Shown here: positions 29,727-38,188 of the stretch, piece by piece
Position numbering within the stretch: the stretch's first letter is position 1
How the letters are laid out: each line of letters starts with the position of its first letter
From: Pseudoalteromonas rhizosphaerae
GTDB lineage: Bacteria > Pseudomonadota > Gammaproteobacteria > Enterobacterales > Alteromonadaceae
Assembly: GCF_902498845.1 (NCBI RefSeq)
Contig: NZ_CABVLM010000004.1
Span: 248,001-312,000, forward strand
Reading direction: 5' to 3'
Length of the DNA: 64,000 bases
Notes under the pieces: model-generated
What the model saw: only the letters and a program-made list of their open reading frames with translations
Told to the model about the DNA's origin: nothing
The model's database searches: none
Translations under genes and position numbers: made by a program

Positions 29727-30431
29727 CTAACTTTTTTCTATGCTAGTGACATAGTTATGCTCGTCGTTGACTTGCCAACGGATATTAAAATCATACAAGG
29801 TCATTCCATAACTTTGTTCACCCTCTTTTTGCTTTTTATAGGCAGGGCGAGGGTCTTGCTTAAGTACATTACTAATAAAGTCATGCAACTCTGGGAAGTT
29901 GGTTTGCTGTTCAATAAATTTCTGCACTTGCGGGCTAAACTCAACGGTCATTTGCGTTTCTGGGCGCGTGTCAGCAAAGCCTGCAGTGGCATCAACCATG
30001 GCATCTGAATAAGGTAAATATGGTTTGATGTCTAAAATCGGGGTGCCATCAAGTAAATCTATGCCTGCCAATAATAAACACAGCTGGCCATTTTTATATT
30101 CTATGCCTTCAAGTTTGACGGCACTCATGCCAATGGCATTGGGTCTAAAGGTCGCGCGCGTGGCAAATACGCCTTTGCGCTCATTACCGCCTAAACGCGG
30201 TGGCCTAACCATGGCTGAGTAGCCTTTATCAGCAGTTTCATGAAAGCGAAACAATAACCAAATATGGCTAAATTCATCTAAACCACGAACAAATTCTTCA
30301 CGGTTAAAATCAGCAGCAAATACCAACTTAGCTTTTGCTTGTGGAACTAAACGCGGTTGGCGAGGAATGGCGAACTTTTGTTTATAAGGAGATTGAATAT
30401 GGCCAATAGCCGTTAGTTGAAAATCGCTCAT
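29727..30431 (-). CDS. trmO: tRNA (t6A37) N6-methyltransferase TrmO
   Basis: 234 residues from the ATG at 30431 (three codons inside the longest frame; the upstream ATG gives only MSF extra). TrmO, formerly TsaA/YaeB, methylates t6A37 of tRNA-Thr using S-adenosylmethionine. The beta-barrel domain shows IGHIQSPYKQKFAIPRQ, FSHIWLLFRFH, RPPRLGGNERKGVFATRATFRPNAIGMS and the LLDGTPILDIKPYLPYSDA segment; a C-terminal extension (about 165-234) with DPRPAYKK follows, as in E. coli YaeB. Minus-strand single gene. Confidence 0.93.
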   Translation of the reverse strand: MSDFQLTAIGHIQSPYKQKFAIPRQPRLVPQAKAKLVFAADFNREEFVRGLDEFSHIWLLFRFHETADKGYSAMVRPPRLGGNERKGVFATRATFRPNAIGMSAVKLEGIEYKNGQLCLLLAGIDLLDGTPILDIKPYLPYSDAMVDATAGFADTRPETQMTVEFSPQVQKFIEQQTNFPELHDFISNVLKQDPRPAYKKQKEGEQSYGMTLYDFNIRWQVNDEHNYVTSIEKS

Positions 30432-30477
30432 GAAACTCAATTACTGTTAAAGATACGATATTCTAACCGCTAACAAC

Positions 30478-30504
30478 AAAAAAGGCAGCTCGAAGCTGCC
30501 TTTT
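30478..30504 (-). terminator. Intrinsic terminator after the outer-membrane barrel gene
   Basis: A perfect 10-bp stem (AAAGGCAGCT / AGCTGCCTTT) with a 3-base loop; read on the minus strand it ends in a T-run, 36 bases after the stop of the gene at 30540. Confidence 0.88.
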
Positions 30505-30539
30505 ACTGCTAAATAACCTCAGAACAGGTTAAGTATTCC

Positions 30540-31112
30540 TTAAAACATATATTGTACAGATACTGATGCTACGTCCATATCTGGATCAATATCGTCTTCT
30601 AATTCGTAACGCTCGTACTCAAAGCGTATTTGCACATTACTGGTAAATGCATATTCAATACCTGCACCGTAGAATATATCGCCACCACTTTGATCGGCTG
30701 ATATTTCACCAAGGGCTGGAATATCACTGGTGACCTCAGCATCCCATTCTAACCAACCACCTTTAGCGTAGACAGAAAAGCTTTCTGTTATTGGTGCTGC
30801 TAATCGTGCTGCAAGGGAGATACCATCTACCTCAGCGTAACTATCTATATCACTTACTTCATCAAAGTTTTGATAGGCCAGTTCTAAACTCAAATACTTA
30901 TTAAATTGTGAACCAACATAGCCTTTGAGCATCTGTGAGTCGTCGTCAAAATCGATATCGTTTTCAGAATCTTCAAATTGGAATGAGTATTGGCCATAAC
31001 CAATACCGGTATATACGCGAGGGTAATCTATGTTTGTTGTCTCTGCGCTAGCTGCAGTATTAAAACCTAATAATGCTAATGAGATAGCAGAAAGTGAAAT
31101 TGATTTAATCAT
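30540..31112 (-). CDS. Outer-membrane beta-barrel protein, OmpA-like/porin family
   Basis: 190 residues with a signal peptide cleaved after ASA at about 23. The mature part has alternating hydrophobic-polar strands consistent with an eight-stranded barrel (PRVYTGIGYGQYSFQFED, YLSLELAYQNF, FSVYAKGGWLEWDAEV, IFYGAGIEYAF, IRFEYERYELEDD) and ends in phenylalanine, the usual outer-membrane insertion signal. The loops are strongly acidic (SENDIDFDDD, DDIDPDMD). This fits the outer membrane protein beta-barrel family; the substrate or role is unknown. It is monocistronic with its own terminator. Confidence 0.85.
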   Translation of the reverse strand: MIKSISLSAISLALLGFNTAASAETTNIDYPRVYTGIGYGQYSFQFEDSENDIDFDDDSQMLKGYVGSQFNKYLSLELAYQNFDEVSDIDSYAEVDGISLAARLAAPITESFSVYAKGGWLEWDAEVTSDIPALGEISADQSGGDIFYGAGIEYAFTSNVQIRFEYERYELEDDIDPDMDVASVSVQYMF

Positions 31113-31334
31113 TTAATAGCTCCTTTACAAAATAAAAATATAACCTTTAAATTACCGGTTAATTTTAATATTGCATTGTGCGTGCCATGATTAATTTGGC
31201 TTAAAAACAGCCAGTTATAGTCTTTTATAGCATGTAAAGTATACCAATGAGCGCTATTTAAACGCTCGTTCAGTTTGGCTGGAGAAAAGATTTCTGACTA
31301 GGATGTAGCTTTTACAGATAGATAGTTTAGGTGA

Positions 31335-31805
31335 TCAGGGTTCTGATTTATGCAATAAAGTTTCAGTTTCTATGGCAATCTCTTTCATCTTAATTGCGTA
31401 GTTTTCTAATTTTTTGTCTTCATTACTCACTGCGATGTATTCTGGCACTGCTACGGGGTAACCTGTTTCGTCCATGGCAACAAAGCTAATTACACAGTGG
31501 TTAGTCTCAACTAAATTACGCGTTTTCGGATCGCCACAGCGAACTTGTATAAAGATTTGCATACTGGTTTTGCCAGTGTGGGCAATTTTAGCTTCAACTT
31601 CAACAATTTGACCAACTAGAATAGGGCGACGAAATTTAACCCCAGCGACAGATACAGTGACACAGTAATGACCACTCCAACCAGCAGCGCAGGCATAACC
31701 TGCTTGGTCAATCCACTTCATGACGACACCGCCATGAACCTTCCCGCCAAAATTCACATCGGTGGGCTCTGCTAAAAAACGGAATACAACATTAGACGAC
31801 GGCAT
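31335..31805 (-). CDS. Acyl-CoA thioesterase, hotdog fold
   Basis: 156 residues. The N-terminal segment DVNFGGKVHGGVVMKWIDQAGYACA holds the catalytic region of the cytosolic acyl-CoA thioesterase group (the HGGxVMxWxD motif), followed by GVKFRRPILVGQIVEVEAKI. It releases free fatty acid and CoA from acyl-CoA. It sits alone between an outer-membrane barrel and ETF-ubiquinone oxidoreductase and is a paralogue of the thioesterase at 48398. Confidence 0.87.
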   Translation of the reverse strand: MPSSNVVFRFLAEPTDVNFGGKVHGGVVMKWIDQAGYACAAGWSGHYCVTVSVAGVKFRRPILVGQIVEVEAKIAHTGKTSMQIFIQVRCGDPKTRNLVETNHCVISFVAMDETGYPVAVPEYIAVSNEDKKLENYAIKMKEIAIETETLLHKSEP

Positions 31806-31846
31806 AAAAATATCTCACTCATATATAATTCTTATTAGCATAGCGC

Positions 31847-31870
31847 AAAAAAGGGGCCGAAGCCCCTGCA
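31847..31870 (-). terminator. Intrinsic terminator after ETF-QO
   Basis: A stem AGGGGC / GCCCCT with loop CGAA, followed on the minus strand by six T, 75 bases after the ETF-QO stop. Confidence 0.85.
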
Positions 31871-31944
31871 ATTTAGGATAGGTTTATAATTTATATGTAA
31901 AATATTATTTTAACGCTGTATCAAGCGCTTTAATTGTATTTAGA

Positions 31945-33591
31945 TTACATATTTGGGTAGTTGGGACCACCGGCTCCCTCAGGTGTTACCCAGGTGATGT
32001 TTTGGCTCGGATCTTTAATATCGCAAGTTTTACAATGCACGCAGTTTTGTGCATTGATCACAAACTCGTCTTTGCCGGCAATTTGCTGTATCTCATACAC
32101 ACCCGCCGGGCAATAGCGCTGAGCAGGCTCGTCAAATTTAACTAAATTAACATCGATAGGAATAGCGCTATTTTTTAGTTTTAAATGACACGGCTGAGAT
32201 TCTTCATGATTGGTATTTGATAAAAACACCGAAGATAATTTATCAAAGCTGAGTTGACCATCAGGCTTCGGGTAATCAATGACACTGGCCTGGTTTTTAT
32301 CAACTAGCGTTGCGTGATCTGGGATATTATCTTTAAAAGTAAAAGGTAATGCCCCTGCAAAAATATTTTGATCAAGGGTGTTATACGCACCACCAAGAAA
32401 TTTTCCTAGCTTATGCATCACAGGGCCAAAGTTACGTGATTGGTATAGCTCTTTATAAGCCCAGCTTTGTTTAAATGCTTCGCTGTAGTCAACTAAGTCA
32501 GTATGCTGTTGCTCGTTTGTAAGCGCGCTAAAGATCACCTCAGCGGCAATCATACCTGACTTCATCGCTGTGTGGTTGCCTTTGATTTTGGCAAAATTCA
32601 AGGTGCCAGCATCACAGCCGACCAACAAACCACCCGGGAAGTGCATTTTTGGTAATGAGTGCAAGCCACCTTTTGCAATCGCACGAGCGCCATAAGCAAT
32701 ACGTTCGCCACCGGCTAATACATCTTTAAATATTGGGTGGTGTTTCATGCGCTGAAATTCATCAAACGGGCTTAAATGCGGGTTTGAGTAATTTAAATCA
32801 ACAATTAAGCCGACTACAACTTGATTATTATCACTGTGGTACATAAACGCACCACCGTTAGTATCTGCACTTAAGGGCCAACCGGTGCCATGAACTACCG
32901 TGCCTTGCTTGTGTTTAGCAGGATCGATTTGCCAAATTTCTTTAAAGCCTAAACCATAATGTTGCGGTGAGGCATCTTGATCAAGTGCAAACTGATTGAT
33001 CAGCTGTTTACCTAAGTGACCACGACAACCTTCAGCAAATACAGTGTATTTAGCACGAAGTTCCATGCCAGGCATAAAGCCATCTTTTTCATTGCCATTG
33101 CTATCAAGGCCCATATCGCCGGTAATAATGCCTTTTACTGTGTCATCTTCAATAATCAGTGAGTGCGCGCTAAACCCTGGGAAAATCTCAACCCCTAGGT
33201 TTTCTGCTTGCTCTGCAAGCCAGCGGCATACATTACCCATAGAGACAATATAGTTATCAGTATTATGAAATGTTTTAGGTGCGGCAAAGTGAGGGATAGC
33301 GGTGGCTTTGCTGTCATTATTAAACCAATATATTTCATCACTGGTTACTTTAGTGGTCAATGGTGCGCCAAGTTCTTGCCAATTGGGCAGTAACTCGTCC
33401 AAAGCGGTGGTTTCAAATACTGCGCCCGATAAAATATGAGCGCCCACTTCAGAGCCTTTTTCAACCACGCAGATCATGCACTCTTGTTGTTTTTCTTGTG
33501 CTTGTTGCGCTAATCGTATGGCGGTAGCTAAGCCTGCAGGGCCTGCGCCGACAATAACGACATCAAATTCCATGGTTTCGCGATCGACCAT
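31945..33591 (-). CDS. etfD: Electron transfer flavoprotein-ubiquinone oxidoreductase
   Basis: 548 residues, family length. It passes electrons from ETF to ubiquinone at the inner membrane during fatty-acid and branched-chain amino acid oxidation. The FAD-binding N-terminus is VVIVGAGPAGLATAIRLAQ; the C-terminus carries the [4Fe-4S] cluster with CPAGVYE and NCVHCKTCDIKDP. The start at 33591 has AGAGGTTAAT upstream. It is divergent from etfBA and shares with them the intergenic region holding two LiuR-like sites. Confidence 0.96.
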   Translation of the reverse strand: MVDRETMEFDVVIVGAGPAGLATAIRLAQQAQEKQQECMICVVEKGSEVGAHILSGAVFETTALDELLPNWQELGAPLTTKVTSDEIYWFNNDSKATAIPHFAAPKTFHNTDNYIVSMGNVCRWLAEQAENLGVEIFPGFSAHSLIIEDDTVKGIITGDMGLDSNGNEKDGFMPGMELRAKYTVFAEGCRGHLGKQLINQFALDQDASPQHYGLGFKEIWQIDPAKHKQGTVVHGTGWPLSADTNGGAFMYHSDNNQVVVGLIVDLNYSNPHLSPFDEFQRMKHHPIFKDVLAGGERIAYGARAIAKGGLHSLPKMHFPGGLLVGCDAGTLNFAKIKGNHTAMKSGMIAAEVIFSALTNEQQHTDLVDYSEAFKQSWAYKELYQSRNFGPVMHKLGKFLGGAYNTLDQNIFAGALPFTFKDNIPDHATLVDKNQASVIDYPKPDGQLSFDKLSSVFLSNTNHEESQPCHLKLKNSAIPIDVNLVKFDEPAQRYCPAGVYEIQQIAGKDEFVINAQNCVHCKTCDIKDPSQNITWVTPEGAGGPNYPNM

Positions 33592-33690
33592 ATTAACCTC
33601 TTTTATGTGACGGACCTGTGCCTTTACGAGGGCAATTTCATACTTGCAAATGAAACGTTACAGGCGATGAATAGTTTAAGGTTATTTTAG

Positions 33691-33708
33691 GTTGACGTTT
33701 ACGTCAAC
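33691..33708. promoter_or_regulatory. LiuR-type operator 1 between etfD and etfB
   Basis: GTTGACGTTTACGTCAAC is a palindrome apart from the two central bases and matches the TTnACGTnnACGTnAA pattern of the bkd palindrome. It lies in the divergent etfD-etfB promoter region. Confidence 0.72.
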
Positions 33709-33739
33709 AGGAAGTAGTCTGATTTCATAAAATAAATAG

Positions 33740-33757
33740 GTTGACGTACACGTTAGC
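33740..33757. promoter_or_regulatory. LiuR-type operator 2 between etfD and etfB
   Basis: GTTGACGTACACGTTAGC is a weaker copy of the site 49 bases upstream, 30 bases before the etfB start; the half-sites are TTGACGT and ACGTTA. Confidence 0.6.
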
Positions 33758-33786
33758 TTGTAGGTTTAAATAATTATGGAGTTCCT

Positions 33787-34536
33787 ATGAAAGTTCTCGT
33801 TCCAATAAAAAGAGTTATCGACTACAACGTAAAAGCACGCGTTAAAGCAGATAATAGCGACGTTGATCTAACTAATGTGAAAATGGCACTTAACCCATTT
33901 TGCGAAATTGCCATTGAAGAAGCTATCCGCTTAAAAGAGGCGGGCACTGCCACTGAAGTGATTGCTGTAACCATTGGTGCTAAAGCATCTCAAGAACAAT
34001 TACGTACAGCTCTGGCACTGGGCGCCGATAAAGCGATTCATATTGAGACTGACGAAAAATTAGAATCACTGCACGTTGCAAAGCTGCTTGCTAAAATCGT
34101 CGAGCAAGAAGCCCCTGAACTGGTAATTTTAGGTAAACAGTCGATTGATTCAGATAACAATCAAACAGGTCAAATGCTGGCGGCTCTTACTGGGCGCGGG
34201 CAAGGTACGTTTGCATCAAAGGTCGACATAGCAAATGGCACTGTTAATGTGACGCGTGAAGTTGATGGCGGTTTACAAACAGTGGCATTAAAGTTACCGG
34301 CCGTAGTCACAACAGACTTACGTTTGAATGAACCCCGTTATGCATCATTGCCAAATATTATGAAAGCCAAACGTAAACCACTTGAGGTAATTGCAGCTGA
34401 TAGCTTAGGTGTAGACTTAACCCCGCGTATCGAACTTGTTGCGGTACATGAACCTGCAAAACGCAGTGGCGGTATCATTGTTGATGATGTAGCCCAGTTA
34501 GTTGATTTATTAAAAACACAAGCGAAGGTGATTTAA
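33787..34536 (+). CDS. etfB: Electron transfer flavoprotein beta subunit
   Basis: 249 residues, standard for EtfB. With EtfA it carries electrons from acyl-CoA dehydrogenases to ETF-QO. The beginning [19 protein letters not shown] and the family signature segment [32 protein letters not shown] are typical. The stop is directly adjacent to the etfA start, so they are translationally linked. Upstream are two LiuR-like sites. Confidence 0.97.
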   Translation: MKVLVPIKRVIDYNVKARVKADNSDVDLTNVKMALNPFCEIAIEEAIRLKEAGTATEVIAVTIGAKASQEQLRTALALGADKAIHIETDEKLESLHVAKLLAKIVEQEAPELVILGKQSIDSDNNQTGQMLAALTGRGQGTFASKVDIANGTVNVTREVDGGLQTVALKLPAVVTTDLRLNEPRYASLPNIMKAKRKPLEVIAADSLGVDLTPRIELVAVHEPAKRSGGIIVDDVAQLVDLLKTQAKVI

Positions 34537-35463
34537 ATGAAAACATTAGTTATAGCAGATCATGACAATGGCAGTTTAAAGCCTGAAACTTCTAAAACCA
34601 TAAACGCAGCATTAAAGCTTGGTTTTGCTGTTGATGTACTAATTGCTGGTGAAAACGTAGCACCAATGAGTGAAATAGTGGCCAGTATTGCAGGTGTAAA
34701 CACCGTGCTGGTGGCTGATCATAGTGAGTATGCGCATCAGTTAGCTGAAAACATCGCAGATTTAGTGTTATCGCTTGCGCCAGATTATTCGCATCTTGTT
34801 GCTAGTGCCACTACAACGGGCAAAAATTTCATGCCACGTGTTGCCGCATTACTTGATGTTGCACAAATTTCAGAAATCATTGATGTGGTTGACGCTGATA
34901 CATTTAAACGTCCAATCTATGCAGGTAATGCCATCGCAACTGTAAAATCACTGGATAGCAAAAAAGTGCTCACCGTTCGTGCAAGTAGCTTTGATCTGCA
35001 AGGTGAGCAAGCTCCCGCTGAGAGTCGTGTTGTTGATTCTGTGTTTAGCAGTGAATTAAGCGCATTTGTAAGTGTTGAGCAAACCGAATCTGAGCGCCCA
35101 GAGTTAACTGCTGCGCAAGTGGTTATATCAGGTGGACGCGGTATGCAAAATGGCGAGAACTTTTCATTACTTAATGGTATTGCCGATAAACTAGGCGCGG
35201 CAATTGGTGCGTCTCGTGCTGCGGTTGACGCAGGCTTTGTGCCAAACGATATGCAAGTGGGTCAAACCGGTAAGATCGTTGCGCCTAACTTATATATTGC
35301 CGTAGGTATTAGTGGCGCAATTCAGCACTTAGCGGGTATGAAAGACTCAAAAGTAATTGTGGCTATCAATAAAGATCCCGATGCGCCAATCTTCCAAGTG
35401 GCGGATTATGGTTTAGTAGCAGATTTATTTGATGTGCTACCAGAGCTTGAACAAGCACTCTAA
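34537..35463 (+). CDS. etfA: Electron transfer flavoprotein alpha subunit
   Basis: 308 residues. The C-terminal FAD-binding region shows VVISGGRGMQNGENFSLL, GASRAAVDAGFVPNDMQVGQTGK and YIAVGISGAIQHLAGMKDSK, the EtfA signature. It follows etfB with no gap and is the last gene before a terminator at 35485-35526. It forms a heterodimer with EtfB. Confidence 0.97.
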   Translation: MKTLVIADHDNGSLKPETSKTINAALKLGFAVDVLIAGENVAPMSEIVASIAGVNTVLVADHSEYAHQLAENIADLVLSLAPDYSHLVASATTTGKNFMPRVAALLDVAQISEIIDVVDADTFKRPIYAGNAIATVKSLDSKKVLTVRASSFDLQGEQAPAESRVVDSVFSSELSAFVSVEQTESERPELTAAQVVISGGRGMQNGENFSLLNGIADKLGAAIGASRAAVDAGFVPNDMQVGQTGKIVAPNLYIAVGISGAIQHLAGMKDSKVIVAINKDPDAPIFQVADYGLVADLFDVLPELEQAL

Positions 35464-35484
35464 TTTATAACGATTCTGGTTGTT

Positions 35485-35526
35485 AAAAGCTGTTGTGATC
35501 AGTTCGCTGATCACGCGGCTTTTTTT
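35485..35526 (+). terminator. Intrinsic terminator after etfA
   Basis: A long stem (TGATCAG with TTCG loop and CTGATCA, extended by AAGC / GCTT-type pairs) is followed by seven T, 22 bases after the etfA stop. Confidence 0.88.
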
Positions 35527-35781
35527 CTTTTATTTTACCAATCAGAAAGTCTGTAATATCTAACTAAGCAATTACCATGAATAAAGAGTATCACCTGTCG
35601 TTTAGTGAGTTGGGGGCATTATTTTTTAACACAGATTGCCTTTTTACACTTTTTTTGCGCAAAATGTCAGGACACGCTAAGCTGAGGCTAAATGACTAGA
35701 AATTTAGAACTAAAAATTAATAATCAATAAGCTAGCTTCACCCTTATCCCTTACATTTTTAGAATACGTTGAGACCTCGCA
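35527..35781. other. Gap before the kinase-like gene
   Basis: About 255 bases, A/T-rich, with no convincing gene. It must hold the promoter of the kinase-like gene; I see no recognisable operator or repeat. Confidence 0.5.
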
Positions 35782-37605
35782 GTGAAAACCAAAGCAATCC
35801 GCAATTTTTATATCAATGAAGAGCAGTCGGTCTATTTGCTTTCGCACCATGACGCCAAAAAACACCGCCAATGGTTGAATATCTGTATTAAGCAACTCAC
35901 TAATTTAGGCTACAGCCAGGTTGAAATGATTGGCTCGGGTGCTTTTGGATTTGTATTTGCGGGTTTAGATGAGCGTAAACTTCCTTGGGTGTTTAAATTT
36001 TCACGTATTACCTTGGCGCAAAGTGTACGTGATCGACTTGAGGACGAAGCCTATATGCTCTCGCAAGTTGATAACCCATTAGTGCCTAAGTTTTATGCTT
36101 TTGAACGGATAAAAAAGCAGGGCATTTTAATGATGGCTCGCGCGTTGGGCGAAGACTTAGAAAAAGTATCACTTAAAAAAGGCCGCTTTAGCGCCGCAGC
36201 AATCACCAGTTTAGCGCTAAAACTACGTAATGTATTAATAGACCTACGCACTCAGCAAAATGGCATAACGCCACAACCGATTGTGCATGGCGATATCAAG
36301 CCCTCTAATCTAGTGTGGGATGAACATACCCAAGGCTTATCGCTGGTGGACTGGGGCAGCTCGGTGTATGCCCAAATAGACAGTAATGGCGAGCCAATCA
36401 CCAGTAACTTTATGGATTTAATGTCTGGCGATTTAAGTACCACCAATGCGCGGATGGGGGATGTGTATTTTATTGGTGATGAGCAAATGTCAGGTGCTAA
36501 ATCATCGCCGCGTTTTGATGAGCAAGGCGTGGCGTCCACCTTATACGCACTGGCTTCTGCACAGTCATGCCGATTTGGCGCGCAAGTGATCCCAGCCAGT
36601 TCACTAGGGCTCCCTATGGAGCTTGCAAAAGTGATTGACGGTATGCTCTCTAAAAATAAAATTACAAGAGACGGGGCGGGTGATTACTTTATGCGAAATA
36701 TGCCTGCTATGGCTAAAGCATATTTACCAGAGCTCAATTTAGCTGAAGATGTGCGAGCCAATATTCCATTTTGGTTTGGTAACGATGACGAACTACCTGA
36801 TACTGTGGTTTATAGCTCACGTAAACAATTTTTACGCCAAGCCGACCATAACCAACAACTGCTTGATGTAAATGACGCTCAATTGGACCGATATTATAAA
36901 GAATTCCTGTTTGATACTGGCGATACTGAAAAAGCATTTTTAGCGTCTATCAGCCGATTAGCGAAATACCCAGTAGTAGGGGGATTAAGCTTTCATTGGA
37001 AAGAAGAATCACTGTTCGTTGAATCATCACTGATCATGCATGACGAAAGTCTAGGCCATGCTTTTACCCAAGCGGTTAATAATACCGTGATGTTGGCACA
37101 AGGCATTCATCAAAAAGGCTTATTTAAGTGTTGTTTATTTGATGCCAGAAAGACCATTCAACTGGAGCGTGATGGCACAGGTGCATTTAAGTTTGAACAA
37201 CTTCCAGAGCTTGACTATGAGGTAATGAATTTAAAAAGCTCAGAAGTCACCCGACCACATTCGTATTTTGAAGACGGTAAAGATCCGGACGAGCAACTGC
37301 AGCTACCTAAAAAAGTGATCAAATGCGTATTTGAGTTAAACCAAATACATCATACCGGCTGCATTATTTTTGAAGCTTTACCAGATAGAATGAAAATACA
37401 TCATTACTATCGTTTGTTAGATGGCACTAAAGAAGCACAGTTTAAGCGCTTGCTTAATAAGTTGATGCAATATGCGGTGAGCATTACTGATGTGGGGGTT
37501 GCCGGGTTTATGAAACTACCTTACAAAAACACCCGTGAGTTTGCCTTGTGTGATCGCCAGCCTGATTTTTTCTATCCTAAAGATCCTAAACGTTTTGGCG
37601 CTTAA
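35782..37605 (+). CDS. Serine/threonine kinase-like protein with unknown C-terminal domain
   Basis: 607 residues from a GTG start; no earlier start is better and the ribosome site is weak. The N-terminal 300 residues are an Hanks-type-like kinase: glycine loop GSGAFGFV (51-58), a lysine at 72 (VFKFSR), catalytic loop HGDIKPSN (His169, Asp171) and DWG instead of DFG (Asp190). All catalytic acidic residues are kept, so it is probably active, though the His-Gly-Asp loop and DWG are atypical. Residues from about 340 on (WFGNDDELPDTVVYSSRKQFLRQ) match nothing I know. No membrane segment. The downstream DUF3859 gene is 49 bases away and probably co-transcribed. Confidence 0.8.
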   Translation: MKTKAIRNFYINEEQSVYLLSHHDAKKHRQWLNICIKQLTNLGYSQVEMIGSGAFGFVFAGLDERKLPWVFKFSRITLAQSVRDRLEDEAYMLSQVDNPLVPKFYAFERIKKQGILMMARALGEDLEKVSLKKGRFSAAAITSLALKLRNVLIDLRTQQNGITPQPIVHGDIKPSNLVWDEHTQGLSLVDWGSSVYAQIDSNGEPITSNFMDLMSGDLSTTNARMGDVYFIGDEQMSGAKSSPRFDEQGVASTLYALASAQSCRFGAQVIPASSLGLPMELAKVIDGMLSKNKITRDGAGDYFMRNMPAMAKAYLPELNLAEDVRANIPFWFGNDDELPDTVVYSSRKQFLRQADHNQQLLDVNDAQLDRYYKEFLFDTGDTEKAFLASISRLAKYPVVGGLSFHWKEESLFVESSLIMHDESLGHAFTQAVNNTVMLAQGIHQKGLFKCCLFDARKTIQLERDGTGAFKFEQLPELDYEVMNLKSSEVTRPHSYFEDGKDPDEQLQLPKKVIKCVFELNQIHHTGCIIFEALPDRMKIHHYYRLLDGTKEAQFKRLLNKLMQYAVSITDVGVAGFMKLPYKNTREFALCDRQPDFFYPKDPKRFGA

Positions 37606-37654
37606 TTTTGCCGTATAAATACGTTAAACTAATGCATCAAAAAAAGGATAAATA

Positions 37655-38056
37655 ATGGCAAAAACTAAGCCTGTAATCACTATGCAAAGCTTTGGTATTT
37701 ATACAAAGTGGGACTCATCATCAAAAGCCTTACCGCAAATTCAAGCATTTACCACAAAAGTACCCGCACAACTCGATGTGGAGTTTGGTTTTATCATTAA
37801 TATTAAAAAAGCCAAAGGCGAAAAACTTCATTATTGTATATACCATCCTGATATACCGGATGCTGATGGTGAGGTAATGCCACCATTTGACGGCTTTGAA
37901 TACGTTAAAGACAATGACTGGCACTTTTACCTAGGTGATACCTTGTGGGAACCCATCAGCAATAAAATAGGTGACTGGCGTATGACCATAGAGCTAAACG
38001 GCAAACTGATTGCCGATAAAACATTTTCAGTGTTTGAACAAGAGTCAATGTCATAA
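37655..38056 (+). CDS. DUF3859 domain protein
   Basis: 133 residues, soluble, with no signal peptide. The sequence (MQSFGIYTKWDSSSKALP..., PPFDGFEYVKDNDWHFYLGDTLWEPISNKIGDWRMTIELNGK) resembles the DUF3859 family, an all-beta domain of unknown function. AAAAAAGGATAAATA upstream is a clear ribosome site. It follows the kinase-like gene by 49 bases on the same strand, so a functional link is possible but not shown. Confidence 0.72.
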   Translation: MAKTKPVITMQSFGIYTKWDSSSKALPQIQAFTTKVPAQLDVEFGFIINIKKAKGEKLHYCIYHPDIPDADGEVMPPFDGFEYVKDNDWHFYLGDTLWEPISNKIGDWRMTIELNGKLIADKTFSVFEQESMS

Positions 38057-38152
38057 ATCGAATTTTGGCAAAAGCGCGGGTATTAAATACTTTATGTGTA
38101 TATAGGCTTATTGTATTTGTAGTAAGTCTAATTGTTGAAAATAAATTAGGAC

Positions 38153-38171
38153 GAGGTGGTTACTCCACCTC
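38153..38171 (-). terminator. Hairpin after mesD
   Basis: GAGGTGG pairs with CCACCTC over a 5-base loop, 18 bases beyond the mesD stop; on the minus strand it is followed by a moderately T-rich stretch, so termination is plausible but not strong. Confidence 0.5.
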
Positions 38172-38188
38172 ATGAAATAAATTAGATT

